Source: Symbiodinium natans (Eukaryota; Sar; Dinophyceae; Suessiales; Symbiodiniaceae). From it: 64,000 bases of DNA. The stretch is from the NCBI GenBank assembly GCA_905221605.1, contig CAJNDS010002412.1:1505386-1569385 (forward strand). Reading direction: 5' to 3'. A model generated the notes under the pieces. It saw nothing but the letters and a program-made list of their open reading frames with translations. It was not told where the DNA came from and did not search any database. This document shows, one piece after another, positions 40,001-51,480 of this stretch (its first letter is position 1; each line of letters begins with the position of its first letter). The translations under genes were made by a program, and so were the position numbers.

Positions 40001-43000
40001 GGAGTCCCTTTTATAAGGTGACGGATTGTATAGGGCCCCCTGATTTAGAGAACTACCTATGTACACTGACAGCCAGAACACCAACGAACTGGCGGGCATT
40101 ACTCGGTGATCTTGAATAACCCTAAACCCTAAACCCTAAACCCTAAACCCTTTTGAGCCCACCATGCCATACCCTAAACCCTTACAGAGACAGAACTCGA
40201 GGGACTCGACCGAGACCTGACAGCCTCCCTCGCCCGCCAGGCCCAGCTGGAAATGAAGTGGGGGGGGTGGGGGTTTAGGGTTTAGGATTTAGGGTTTAGG
40301 GTTTAGGGTTTGGGGTTTGGGGTTTGGGGTTTAGGGTTTAGGGCTCATGTTCTTGTGGTGTTTAGGGTTTAGGGTTTAGCGACATCCAGTCACTCCAATG
40401 CCCAGAGCTTCTTAAGTTAAGCTTCGGCTGTGCAACAACCATGCACATCATTGCGAAGTCGATCAAAAAGTACCCCTTGTGGGACAACATCTAGCTTTGG
40501 CTTGGTCGGGCCCTTGCGATAAACGGATTGAAGACATATGAAACCATTTAGACATCCCGGCTGCTCTCGGTGCGTGGGGCTATTGAAAACAAGTAACTTC
40601 GAGAAGTTCAGGGTACTCCAGCACTGTCACTGCACAGCTTCTCTAATCCCTACCCGGGCATGTGGACCATGAACCTAAACCCTACACCCTGAACCCAGGG
40701 GATGGGGACCCTCTGAATAAGGTCCCTGTTTAAGAGAGCCAGAAGAGGGTTCAGAAGGGCTCCATTTCAAGGGTCCCCCTTATCCTTACTAGGTGAACCC
40801 TAAACCCCAGTAGGGTTCACGTACACGGTTCCCGAAAGCTCCATGCCGAGAAGCCTTTCGAGACAGCTGCAAAAGTACAGATGGGTAACTCAGCTCCCGG
40901 CTCAACCTCCTGCACTCTCCAGGGAACCGTCCTCATGGTCTTCTTACATCTTGCTCAGGGTCGCATTCAGGGGCGATTTGCGGGGGATCTTTGGCTTTTG
41001 GTGAACCCAAGCGCAGTCATTTCGGCTCTTGCAGTAGGTCAAGGAAGTTCACTCACGCATCTCTGCTGTGCCAGCTCGTGTGGCGGTCGCATTCGCAGTT
41101 TGCATGGCGATTTAGGAAGCCCCGGAACATCATTGCCAATGGTCTCGAACCGGACGACGCACAAGGAAGAGCCACGGATCTTTTTTGTCGGCTTGCGCTC
41201 AGCTTGGTGCAGGTGGCCCTCTTGACACATCCCGCTGACTGTCTGTGGTGGCAGTAAGTTGGGCGTGAACGGCTGCCTGATGCCTAGTTAGCGTTTAGGG
41301 TTTAGGGTTTCAGGGCCTTTTTAAGAGTAATTACCACCCCAGATTCAGCTGTACTCTACAACCCTTGACCCCCAAACCCTGACCTTTAGACCCTAAAGAT
41401 GAAATGATGAACTGCTTCATTGACCATGTCTAACGTCTTGGGCTTTAGAAGGGTTCTTCACTCCCAGTTGCTTCCTCAACTGCAACCTAGTTATTGAGTA
41501 CCCTGGCCCTAAGCATCCTAACGTTTCAATGATGGTAGGATTGTATATACCCCAAAAGGTTAAAGGCTATCTACTCAGCTACTAAGCTAGGATGGCCCCG
41601 AAAACCCTCTGAAACAATACTCCTGAATATGATCCTCTCGAACCCAATAAGGGAAAATACAAAATACAACATGTCCAAGGGGCCCAAGGGCCTACCGAGA
41701 AATAACCCGAAACCCTAAACCTTAAACCCTAAACCCTAAAAGCAATTGTGGAATGGAAGTCAGGCAAGCTGGACCCTACACCCTGCCTGCCTGCACTTGC
41801 AAAAGACGCGGCAGGCGCCCCCTTGCACAAGATGGGCGTGCCGAATTCGTTGCAGCAGCTAGGTTCCGCAGGGCTTCGCCAAAGTTCAGGATCTTGGTGC
41901 CCATCTTTAAGCAGAACAGTGTGTTAAAAGTAAGCACCTGAAACCCTAAACCCTACACCCTAAACCCATAAAAGTGTGCTGAAAGCGTCCGGCGCTGTAC
42001 AGAAACAGGGCACAAAACATTTTGGAAGCTCTTCGCGGAAAAGGAAAAACCCGGGTGGAACCATGTCGGTCCACGTAGGCTCAACCTCAAGAACTCCAAA
42101 CCTACATTTTGTGTAGGCTAACCGCTGTAAATCCCCTACAGGATTCCTATAATTAGGATTCAAATAGGATTCACGTCTGAAAACCTCTTGTTGACAAGGT
42201 TTTGGGGCTTGCTTGAGGAAGGCTCAGAAGCTCCCCTAAAGGAGTTAAACCCGAAAACCCCTCTTTAAAAAGGTTTTTTGGGCGGGTTCTTGAGGACGGC
42301 TCAGGAAGGGCCAAAGCAAGCACTGTCGGCGGAGATGTGGCGTGAGATCTCCGAGGTCGGTGCAGTATCTGCGAACAGCCCAGGCTCCTGAGGGTTTAGG
42401 GTTTGGGGTTTGGGGTTTAGGGTTTAGGGTTTATGAGGGTTGGTTGCCGATTGGCCTCTAGAAAGAAGCCTCCTGAGTGACGCCTAGATTGTTTCGCTGT
42501 AGAACACCTGGAATGAGGAACAACTTGCTGTTGGTTAGTAGGGAATGGGGAATAAGGTACCATACATCCCCTATATACTATATATCCTTGAAGGGATTCT
42601 GTACCTACAAACCAACAGTAAGAAAATTGTATTTGGAACATGTGACAAAGGTTTCAGTCTCCCCCTCCTCTTCGCATGCCGGGTGCGGAGGAGGCTGCTC
42701 TTTACCTCGGTTGTTGCAGGCCTCCTGATTTGGTAACTTAAGGCTGTGAAGGAACCAGACCCTCTTGGAATGCCAGAACAAACAACCCCAAACCCTAAAC
42801 CCTAAATGACGGCGACTGCCTCAACTCTCTGCCCTGGTATGGCAAGCCTTAGCCTACCAACTCGCAGGGGGCAGCAAGTAGCAAGGCAGTGCATAGCGAG
42901 GCACGAACAGTCGCCTCACCTGAAATTCCGGTTGAAAACCTGGCCTCTGCCACCTACCCTAAGGTATGGGGTATTGGGTTTAGGGATGTGACACGCCATT

Positions 43001-43463
43001 TAATAAGAGTCGCAGATGGGCGTGTGCGCGGCACGTCCCTCGACACGATCCAGGCATCGTGTCACTGCGGCCTGCGATGGGAGACCAAAGGAGTTTCAGT
43101 CCTTAACCCTAAACCCTAAACCTAAATCCTAAAACCTAAACCCCAACGCTGCTGGCATCTCCTGTTGTGGCATTTCAATCCAGACCCACCTCGCACCCCC
43201 TCACCGTGCAAGGGCAATGTGGGGACGATTATTTTGATTTATTTGGGGGGTCTAAGAAAATAGTAGCTTAAGCTTGCCATCAAGTAGGCTTTGGTTTCTT
43301 ATGAGGTGGCATGTCACCGACACCGACACCACCTATCCTGAAGCTTATCATTTCTCGGTGCAAAGACTGGGCAAGGACATCCAGCCGCCCTAAACACTAC
43401 ACCCGAAACCCTAAACCCTATAAACCCCGAAACCCCTATGAACTGGGTCATGCTCTTCACGCG

Positions 43464-46400
43464 ATGTGGAGGGCCTCCAGCAGCATCATGGTCCGGATCT
43501 CATGCGCTTTCTCCCACGCCATGCGCTGCCCCGTCAGGATGTACCGCTCCTGAGCCACCCGTTTGAAACCGGACGTGTTGGCTGCCAGCAGACCCTAAAC
43601 CCTAAACCCTAAACCCTAAACCCTAAACCCTAAACCCTAAACCCTAAACCCTAAACCCTAAACCCTAAACCCTAAACCCTATCGGACGGTAAGGCCGTAG
43701 ATGGACCGCTTCTTTGACATCCTTTAAGGTTTAGTTTAGGGTTTAGGGCCTAGGGCTGAGGGTCCCTTAAAGAGTTGGCAGATTCATGTCGGGCCCTATC
43801 GGCGAGAGGCGAACTTTGGGAGCTATGCGTACAGTGTGCCAGGTGCTGTAGCGAGTGGGCACTGGCGTTGTTACCCTAAACCCTAAACCCTAAACCCGCT
43901 CAAACCCTTGCACGAATCGACAGAGGCCTACTTATAGTTAGCCTCGAGCTGAAGCTGTTTGGTGGCTTTCCTGATCTGTGGGTTCAGGTGGGGACATGTG
44001 AAGCAGGGTTCGCCTGAAGAGCATTCGCGCTGACATGGGGGTTTCCGAACCTGATTATAAGGGAACCCTACTCTATATTGGGGGTCCCCCATTTTCGTAA
44101 ACCCCCACATGGAATAGTACTCCAACTTTAAAGGAAACGGAGAAATCTCGAGCTTAGAATCCAGCATGTAGATTTGTCAGGGCCTGGGGTCTGGAAGATT
44201 TCCTTCTCGGTTCTCCCACAGAACGGCTGGCCTACCTCAGCCCTTTCGTGCACTCGAAATCCGAAACACTTCTCCCTAGAAGCAGTTAAGCCGTAAAAGT
44301 ATTGGGGGTCCCCCATTTTCGTAAACCCCCACATGGAATAGTACTCCAACTTTAAAGGAAACGGAGAAATCTCGAGCTTAGAATCCAGCATGTAGATTTG
44401 TCAGGGCCTGGGGTCTGGAAGATTTCCTTCTCGGTTCTCCCACAGAACGGCTGGCCTACCTCAGCCCTTTCGTGCACTCGAAATCCGAAACACTTCTCCC
44501 TAGAAGCAGTTAAGCCGTAAAAGTTTGGGATGTTCACCCTTGCACTAACAGTCCTTAATCGGATTATACTAGGAGGTGCGAAAATCCCTATGAATGATTG
44601 GCAAGGCGGAACATCCCAAACCCTAAGCCCCAAGCCCTAAACCCTGAACCCCAAACCCTAAACCCCAAACCCCAAACCCTAAACCCTAACCCCCTAAACC
44701 CTAACCCCCTATAAACCCCAAAAGGCGTGACAAAGGGCCATCTCTCGCGCCGTTGGGTTGGAGACCGCAGCTTTCACGGAAGCCAACAGGCCGACATACG
44801 GCGGGTGCACGGTCCTTAGCTTTGTGTAGGGTTTAGGGTTTAGGGTTTAGGTTTAGGGTTTAGGGTTTGGGGTTTAGGGTTTAGGGTTTGGGGTTTAGGG
44901 TTTAGGGTTGCGAAAAGCCCTGCCGGTTTTGTCGACCGGGCCGCAAGCCAGACTTGGATTCGTGAAAGTCTTGTGACAGGTGCTTTGTGGCCTGCCAGGG
45001 CTTTGGGTTTAGGGTTTAGGGTTTAGGGTTTCGGGTTTGGGGTTTGGGGTTTGGGGTTTAGGGTTTAGGGTTTAGGGTTTGGGGTTTAGGGCTTAGGGTT
45101 TAGGGTGTAGGGCTTAGGGTTGAGGGCCAGCTGTGAGTTTTGGGGAGGTTCCCCCAGTCAGGATTGCAGCACTTTGGGAAACCTTAAGCCCCCACAACCG
45201 TGAGCTCATTTGGGCATCTCCCAAAATAGGGGCTTTCAAGACCTTTTTGTTTTTCATTACCCCAAATAGAGATCCCCTTAAAGGGATCCCCAACAAGAGT
45301 ACCCCTGTTTTCGGAAACCCCCAACACCCTAAACCCGAAACCCAAAACCCTAAACCCTCACTTTCGTGTGTTGTGGTCATCAGCGCTCAGGTTTTAGGGC
45401 TCGTGGGATTTTGAGCGTCGACTACAGGGGTCCCAAAGTGGAATGGGTACGTGAGCAGTTCACCTGATGGGTTTTGGGTTTAGGGTTTAGGGTTTAGGGT
45501 TACATATAAACACGGAAAGGGCCATAAGGGGATATTGGAAGTGAGAAAGGCTCCGGTATGTGCCTGATCCGACCTTCGGCTGAGTCAAGATGTTGGGTCG
45601 CATTAGTGAGATCTGAAAACTTAAGCTCTGCAAAACCTGATGCCTAACCGATTTTGTTCAAAATTGTGTGCCTCGATGGCTCTAGTAACCTAATTCTAGG
45701 TCCCTAGAAGTATAGGGTAAGGTCAAAAGACACTTTAGGAACGGGACCCTCACACCCGCCCAATCCGACACCAAAACCCTGAATGCTCCGGATCCCTAAA
45801 GCAGTGTGGACCTGGCACATCGCGCGCCCGAAGAAGGATGGTAGCAGATTGTACTCCTTCGGCGCCATCCCACCGAAACCCTAAACCCTAAACCCTAAAC
45901 TTTAAACCCTAAACCCTAAACCCTAAACCCTAAACCCTAAACCCTAAACCGATGAATTTAAGCTGCTGGCGGCTGGGTTGGGTGTGGGGGTATCTCTGCC
46001 GAAGAACCTGCTCAGCGTAAGTTCAGTCATCCCTTCCCACTCCATCAAGCTCTCAAAGTCCCCAAAGCTCCTAGGGTTTAGGGTTTAGGGTTTAGGGTTT
46101 GAGGTTTGGGGTTTGGGGTTTGGGGTTCTCAGCCCAACACAAATCACCCCGCAGGACCATCAGCTCATACCCCCAGAGCGCGTCTCCGACAGAAGCCGCG
46201 CACGATTCTGAAGGTCGACGCCGAAGTAGCCTCCCAGCTCAGCGACTCTCTTAGGGTAGCTGCCTGGTCCCTTAGCATGGGCCCTTAAAGGGGACCCCTT
46301 ATACACCCCTCATACACCCCATATAACCCAAGGGCCCATACTTCAGAACCCCTTTTCAGGAGGTAAGGGACCATATCAAGGGCCCAGAACACAACCCTTA

Positions 46401-49400
46401 TGCACGCGCACTGGGGGGCCTAGATCCATGGTTCTTCCTGTGGGCCCAACCCTCTCTTGCCTGGGCGCCGTGCAAGTTCAAAAAGTCCCAGAGCCAAAAA
46501 CCCTACACCCGAAACCCTATAAACCCCAATTACCCTAAAAAAAACCTATAAGCACTACAAACCCCAATTACCCTTAAAAAAACCTATAAGCACTATAAAC
46601 CCCAATTACCCTAAAAAAACATATAAGCACTATAAACCCTAGAACAAAACCAGGCGCCGTGCGCGTTTAAGGCTTGCACCCGACCTCTCGCACAACAAAA
46701 ACAGGGGCCGGGGGGACACACTTTCATGAACTTTGGGCTCCCTTGCATGGGTTTAGGGTTTAGGGTTTAGGGTTTAGGGCTAGGGTTTAGGGTTTAGGGT
46801 TTAGGGTTTGGGGTTGGGGGTTTTGGGGGTTTGGGGTTTTGGGGCTTCGTCCATCCCCGTGGGGGGTCCCAGAAGTGCCTCTCTTGAACTCCACGGGGAC
46901 CATAGAAACCCTAGAAGGACCATAGAAACCCTAGAAATGGGACCATCTGTCCCTAGAAACCACCCAAAAAACACCATCTGGCCCCATCATGAAAAGAAGG
47001 AACCCCCAAAGTTGGGATCATCTATCCCCAATACTACCCCAAAAAAGCCTATCAGGCCCTATCATGAAAAGACGGATCCCCAAAATTGGGAATATCGACC
47101 CTCGTAGTCTCGCCCCGATGAAAGTATCTGGACCCCAAACCCTTTTCAGAGTTCACTTGGTCCCCAAGGCCCTAAACCCTAAACCCTAAACCCCAAACCC
47201 TAAACTCCAATCCCTGAGCCCAATCCCAGGCTTCGACCGAAGGCCTCGGAGAATGTGTAGCACTCCCCCCTTCGCCTCCAGGAAAGAGGAGACGTGGGGA
47301 TTGACCTGCCAGCAGGGATGATAAGCTCTCCGCTTTGGGGGGCTTAGGTTTTATCGGGTTTAGGGTTTAGGGCTTAGGGTTGTTCAGGGTTCCAACAGGT
47401 TCTCAACTGATCCCTAAACCCAAACCCTAAACCCTCAACCCTCAAGCCTTCTTCATCCGAGCTGGGCTCGTCGGCCGGGAAACACGCCCTAACTGTATTC
47501 GCCCTAAACCCTAAACCCTAAACCCTAAACCCTAAACCCTAAACCCTAAACCCTAAACCCTAAACCCTAAACCCTAAACCCTACCAGCGCCTGCGACACC
47601 AGAAAGCGGGTCGCTCCGTAGCTGGATCGGAGGAAGTCCTTCTTCGCAAGACTTTGTCGTGTCGGCGAAAAGCTAGCTCTCCACCTTGTCTTTTATTTGG
47701 CATAAGACACAGGGCCGAAACCCCAAACCCTACCTGGGACCCTCCTTCCCTACAGTTTTATGGGTCATACCTCGTCTTTTGTTTGGCAGAAGACACAAGG
47801 CCGAAACCCCAAACCCTGCCTGGAACCCTCCTTACCTACATTTTTATGGGTTATACCTACTAATAGTTATACTAATCTGTAGAAAAAAAGGACCCAGGGA
47901 ATTATGAACCCTGAACGCTAATACCCTAACCCCTAACCTTGTTCAAACAGCCTCAGACCCAAGCAGGTAAGACTTGGGATTTATAATATATAGGGCTATC
48001 GCGGAATTGTACGTTTTTCATCGTTTTTCCAGACGTGGTAGAGTCACAAAACAAGTGGACTAACCATACTTCCCTAAAGTCTAAGCCCTAAACTTGGGAT
48101 GTCCCCCCTGATACTAACAGTCCTTAACAGGGATTATAGGAGGGAGTACTAGAATCCTTATTGAGGACTTGTTGGGATGGGGGGGGGGAACATCTAAACT
48201 CTCAACCCTAAACCCCAACCCTAAACTCTAAACCCTAAACCCTAAACCCTAAACCCTAAACCCTAAACCCTAAACCACGGGGACGGTCCTTGGGAACCTC
48301 CGCTGTGAACGAGCCGTCTGCGAAGGACTTCCCCAACACGTTGAAGGGCGAGAGCCGCCCCGTGACTGGATTCTTTACCTCTGGCAGAAGGGGGTTTAGG
48401 GTTTAGGGTTTAGGGTTTAGGGTTTAGGGTTTAGGGTTTAGGGGTATGAACCTTTTAAAGGGTGTAGGGTTCATCATGCCTTAGTAGGAACTAATTTAGT
48501 AGTATAGTCTGGAGTCTCTCTCTCTCTGCCGCGCCATCCCCGAAGGTCTTGCTACCCAAGGGCCCGATAAGTAGGCTGGAGTATATGACCCCACTTTTCG
48601 GGTTCATTTGGTCCCCAGGACTTATGAACCACGAGCCGGGTAAGCTTGCTTGTTTCTTTTCGCTCGGCAGGCTGGCATCGCGCTCAATCCCAAGGATCCC
48701 AGACAACTCTATGTCATACAAGTCTAAACCCCAAGCCCTCAAAAGCCCATCTCCTAAACGCTATCTAACTGCGACTAAGCCCTGAAGCTAAACCCTAAAC
48801 CCTAAACCCTAAACCCTAAACCTCATCCAACCTTAAGCCCCCAAATCCAGGTGTGTGCAAAGTCTCGACCAGCCCCCGGGGCTTCATCACCTCAGACCAG
48901 CTAGGTCTGACAGGGAGGTGTTTAGGGTTTAGGGTTTAGGGTTAGGGTTCGGGTTTGGGGGGCATGTTTACGGTTTTGGGGCTCGGGGTTGCGGCTTCAG
49001 GCTTTACCTGGGCCTCTCTTTACCTACAGCTTGGTAGTTAACTACCCCTCAATTAGTAGGCATAACCCATAAAACCGTAGGTCTAGAGGGTCCCAGATAG
49101 GGCTGAGTAAGTCGGGCTTGGGCTTGGGAGAGGCATCTGGGCCTTTTTCCAGCTCGGTTCGACCCGCGCCACCAAGAAGACCATGGCTGAGGGTTGGGTA
49201 TGGCAAGATGCGATGTGGCTGAAAGCCACACAAAAAAAAAAAGCAATCCGCCCAAAACCACAAGGCCGCCTAAACCCTAAACCCAAAATCCCTAAAACCC
49301 TATTTTTTAACCTGTGCTCAGACCGAGGCATGTGACGGGAAGGGTGTACACTGGTGCTCTCCACCCTAAAACCCTAAAACCCTGAAACCCTAAACCCCAA

Positions 49401-49712
49401 CCCCCCCCCCCCCTCAAACCCTAAACCCGAAACAACTACCCCAAGCCTGCAGCAAGCGCTTCTTGCGGTTGGGCAGATGCCTATCTGAGGCTCACTCCGC
49501 TAAACCCTAAACCCGTAAAAGAAAAATCACCCTAAACCCTAAACCCTGAACCCTAAACCCTAAACCCTGAACCCTGAACCCTAAACCAACACCCCAGCCT
49601 CCCGAAACCCCAACTCCTTATCCGGCTTGGCCCTCATCAAGGCACGCCAATCGCGGCGCAGGAGGTCGCCACAGCAGAGGCGATGGTCACTCGCGGCGTG
49701 GTCATGTGGTTC
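43464..49712 (-). CDS. Gene 3: patatin-like triacylglycerol lipase, C-terminal half
   Basis: Approximate exons in sense order: 49640-49712 (NHMTTPRVTIASAVATSCAA), 48295-48388 (LPEVKNPVTGRLSP, GKSFADGSFTAEVP), 47588-47655 and 47225-47330 (joined FLVSQ|VNPHVSSFLEAKG), 46150-46255 (YFGVDLQNRARLLSE), 45800-45875 (EYNLLPSFFGRAMCQVH), 44735-44820 (LRTVHPPYVGLLASVKAA, then SNPTAREM), 43775-43870, 43685-43730 and 43464-43595 (ILTGQRMAWEKAHEIRTM, ending LEALHIA and stop). The order and wording match the SDP1/TGL3-5 patatin lipases: the P-H-V-x-I-x-S-A-V motif, the D-G-S catalytic-Asp motif (FADGSF), VSQVNPH, NPT near the end and a closing W-E-K helix. Such enzymes hydrolyse triacylglycerol on lipid droplets. 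The GxSxG nucleophile exon is not found near 49.7-50.3 kb. Confidence 0.7.
43592..43681 (-). repeat. Telomere-like tract (CCCTAAA)n in gene 3 intron
   Basis: About 13 perfect CCCTAAA units between the last exon (43464-43595) and a short exon at 43685-43730. Confidence 0.96.
44077..44524. repeat. Exact tandem duplication, 2 x 224 bp
   Basis: 44077-44300 and 44301-44524 appear identical base for base, starting ATTGGGGGTCCCCCATTTTC. Duplicated open frames here come only from this event. It lies in the long gene 3 intron between 43870 and 44735. Confidence 0.93.
44525..44616. mobile_element. Palindromic element, TTGGGATGTTC...GAACATCCCAA
   Basis: The ends TTGGGATGTTC and GAACATCCCAA (11-bp inverted repeat) surround 'ACTAACAGTCCTTAAT', the family core also seen at 48088-48195. 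It directly abuts the 224-bp duplication. Confidence 0.8.
44826..45125 (+). repeat. Telomere-like tracts around a short unique segment
   Basis: TTTAGGG/TTTGGGG units at 44826-44910 and 45005-45125 surround about 95 bp of unique sequence (44911-45004). Confidence 0.93.
46510..46640. repeat. Three tandem units of about 50 bp
   Basis: 'ATAAACCCCAATTACCC', then a run of A and 'CCTATAAGCACTA', recurs three times with small changes. Confidence 0.85.
47225..47655 (-). CDS. Gene 3, two exons joined by VSQ|VNPH
   Basis: The exon at 47588-47655 ends GATRFLVSQ before a GC donor (GCGCTGG). The exon at 47225-47330 starts VNPHVSSFLEAKGGVLHI after a GGCAG acceptor. The intron between them includes a CCCTAAA tract of about 12 units (47497-47582). 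The joined motif is diagnostic of SDP1/TGL-type lipases. Confidence 0.75.
47497..47582 (-). repeat. Telomere-like tract (CCCTAAA)n
   Basis: About twelve perfect units inside the intron that separates VSQ from VNPH in gene 3. Confidence 0.96.
47700..47860. repeat. Two tandem units of about 87 bp
   Basis: A unit with 'CTTTTATTTGGCATAAGACA' and 'CGAAACCCCAAACCCT' and ending 'TTTTATGGGTCATACC' is present twice, differing by several point changes. Confidence 0.85.
48295..48388 (-). CDS. Gene 3, exon with the patatin Asp-Gly motif
   Basis: One frame reads LPEVKNPVTGRLSPFNVLGK and SFADGSFTAEVPKDRP. In SDP1-type patatins this position is the (W/F)xDGS catalytic-aspartate motif followed by a D-L-P or E-V-P stretch. 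The next exon gives the VSQVNPH strand expected 20-30 residues later. Confidence 0.75.
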
Positions 49713-50204
49713 CTTTCGGGTTTAGAGTTTAGGGTTTAGGGTTATCCCGGATGGTGGACTTCCTTCGGGACCAACTATGAACTTTATGGCCCATACACCT
49801 TCATAGGGTTATACCTTCATAGGGTTACAATTGAACAAGGTATACCCTAATTCAACGCCAAACCCAAAAAACGAATTTAGGGCATCATGACCCCCCAAGT
49901 TTGTGAGTCATTTGGTTGGTCATGGGACCATTCTGACCTTGGGTGACCCCAGCAACCTCCGACTGTGGAGGGTTTAGGGTTTAGGATTTAGGATTTAGGG
50001 TTTAGGATTTAGGGTTTAGGATTTAGGGTTTAGGGTTTAGGGTTTTGGGCTCCTTGATTTCAGTATATTGATGCTGGTATAGGCAGACCTTGGGAGTCGG
50101 CTTTGGGACTCTAAAGCCTTGTTTTGTGCACACGCTTGTCTCAGCGCTCTAAACCCTACCCTAAACCCTAAACCCGTTTGGATAAACCCTAAACCCTAAA
50201 CCCT

Positions 50205-50296
50205 ATAGACCCTATAGACCCTATAGACCCTATAGACCCGATAGACCCTATAGACCCTATAGACCCTATAGACCCTATAGACCCTATAGACCCTAA
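50205..50296 (-). repeat. 9-bp tandem array (CCCTATAGA)n
   Basis: About ten units of CCCTATAGA, nearly perfect, between CCCTAAA units. It looks like a telomere-like unit with a 2-bp insertion that has been amplified. Confidence 0.93.
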
Positions 50297-50309
50297 ACCC
50301 ACCCACCAC

Positions 50310-51480
50310 GCCCAGAGTCAGCATGACGCAGGCAGGGAGTTTCCGCGAGAAGTTCGAGGAGATCACGATGGTCACCTTGTGGCGGTGTGTCTGTGTCTGT
50401 GTCTGTGTCTGTGTCTGTGTCTGTGTCTGTGTCTGTCTCTGTGTGTGCGCGTGCAGAGCGACCCGCTCGTTTCGAGACATCCTCTTGCAAGGTTACCCTG
50501 GGGACCACATGAACCCTAAAAGGGTTTAGGGTTGATAAGTACCTTAACGGGAATTACAGTAGTACATGGTACATGACCCCCAATTTCTGGGTTCATTTGG
50601 TCCCCAGGGTGCGGTCGTTTTTGCAATGGCGCGAGGGTCCAAGGGTTTGCTGGTCTTGCTGCACGCAGCATGGAGCATAAACATCAAGTTCTTGATGGAG
50701 CTCCAGGGAATAAATACTGCCCGGATCGTGACTCCACTATCGTTCGGCAAAGAACGCGGAAGTGCACGAGGTGTTGCAGTCGGCAAAACTGTGGCATAGC
50801 TTTCGGTCCTGTACAGAAAATGCCGAAACTTCCAAGACGAAATGCAGCAAGTGCTGGCGTCTCTGCGAAGAATGCCATTGCGTGGCATCAGAGACCCACT
50901 CCCAACTCCTGCTTGAATTCAAGGCAAGGACTGAACATCGAATCAATAAACGCCTCTCTAAAGCCGTAAGCCCACATCTTCAAGCCCTGATTAGGGTTTA
51001 GGGTTTAGGGTTTAGGGTTTAGGGTTTAGGACTTGAAGTATTCAGCCCTGGCTTCGGCGGTCTGGGCGATGGCACAAGACCCCGGAAACAACTCATGCAG
51101 GTTTCGTCTACTTGGTCGCCCAGGAGCAAATATGATACTAAGGGCACACTTTTCTGGGATGGGTTACTTTATCAGAGAACTCCAAACCCTAAACCCTATA
51201 CCCTAAACCCTAAATCAAAGGGTACCACTGGGCTGCCAAGTCTATGCTAATCAGATAATCTAAATTTACGGTCCGCACCAGGGAGCGGTAGATAAAGAGG
51301 TCCCAGGTATTCTTCATGAAGGGTTCACTCTCGGGTGCTTCACGTAGAATGTGCCGCTGACTCGCTCTGCTTTGCAGACGGATTCGTTGCATCAATGGTC
51401 ACATCGACCCAAGACCTGGCGTCTAGGAGCCGAGGCAACAAGCGAGAGAACGACGCTTCGGACAGCTCAGCATCTTAGGC
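50310..51480 (-). CDS. Gene 4, C-terminal exons
   Basis: 51241-51480 holds SEASFSRLLPRLLDARSWVD and, after an apparent frame change near 51350, FMKNTWDLFIYRSLVRTVNL. 51035-51110 joins as DYLISI|DETCMSCFRG after removal of a family 2 element. 50610-50985 has NLMFMLHAACSKTSKPLDP in its best frame. 50310-50495 has QEDVSKRAGRSARAHTE, a Thr-Asp repeat from the microsatellite, then DLLELLAETPCLRHADSG. Frames are less certain here than upstream. Confidence 0.4.

Noticed and set aside
40881-41257. Protein of about 114 residues on the plus strand
   Set aside because: The interval is open in several frames on both strands with no recognisable motif, so I could not choose one; it is kept only as a weak exon candidate.
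43928-44633. A family of two or three related small proteins
   Set aside because: The repeated frames result from the exact 224-bp tandem duplication and show no coding features.
46808-47189. Pro-rich 99-residue open frame on the plus strand
   Set aside because: The sequence consists of short diverged repeats ('GGACCATAGAAACCCTAGAA') and the right end of a family 1 element; it lies in an intron of gene 3 on the other strand.
50196-50508. Tyr-Arg-Val or Thr-Asp repeat protein
   Set aside because: The Tyr-Arg-Val repeat is the (CCCTATAGA)n array and the Thr-Asp/Gln-Thr repeat the (GTGTCT)n microsatellite. Only the latter may overlap a real C-terminal exon.
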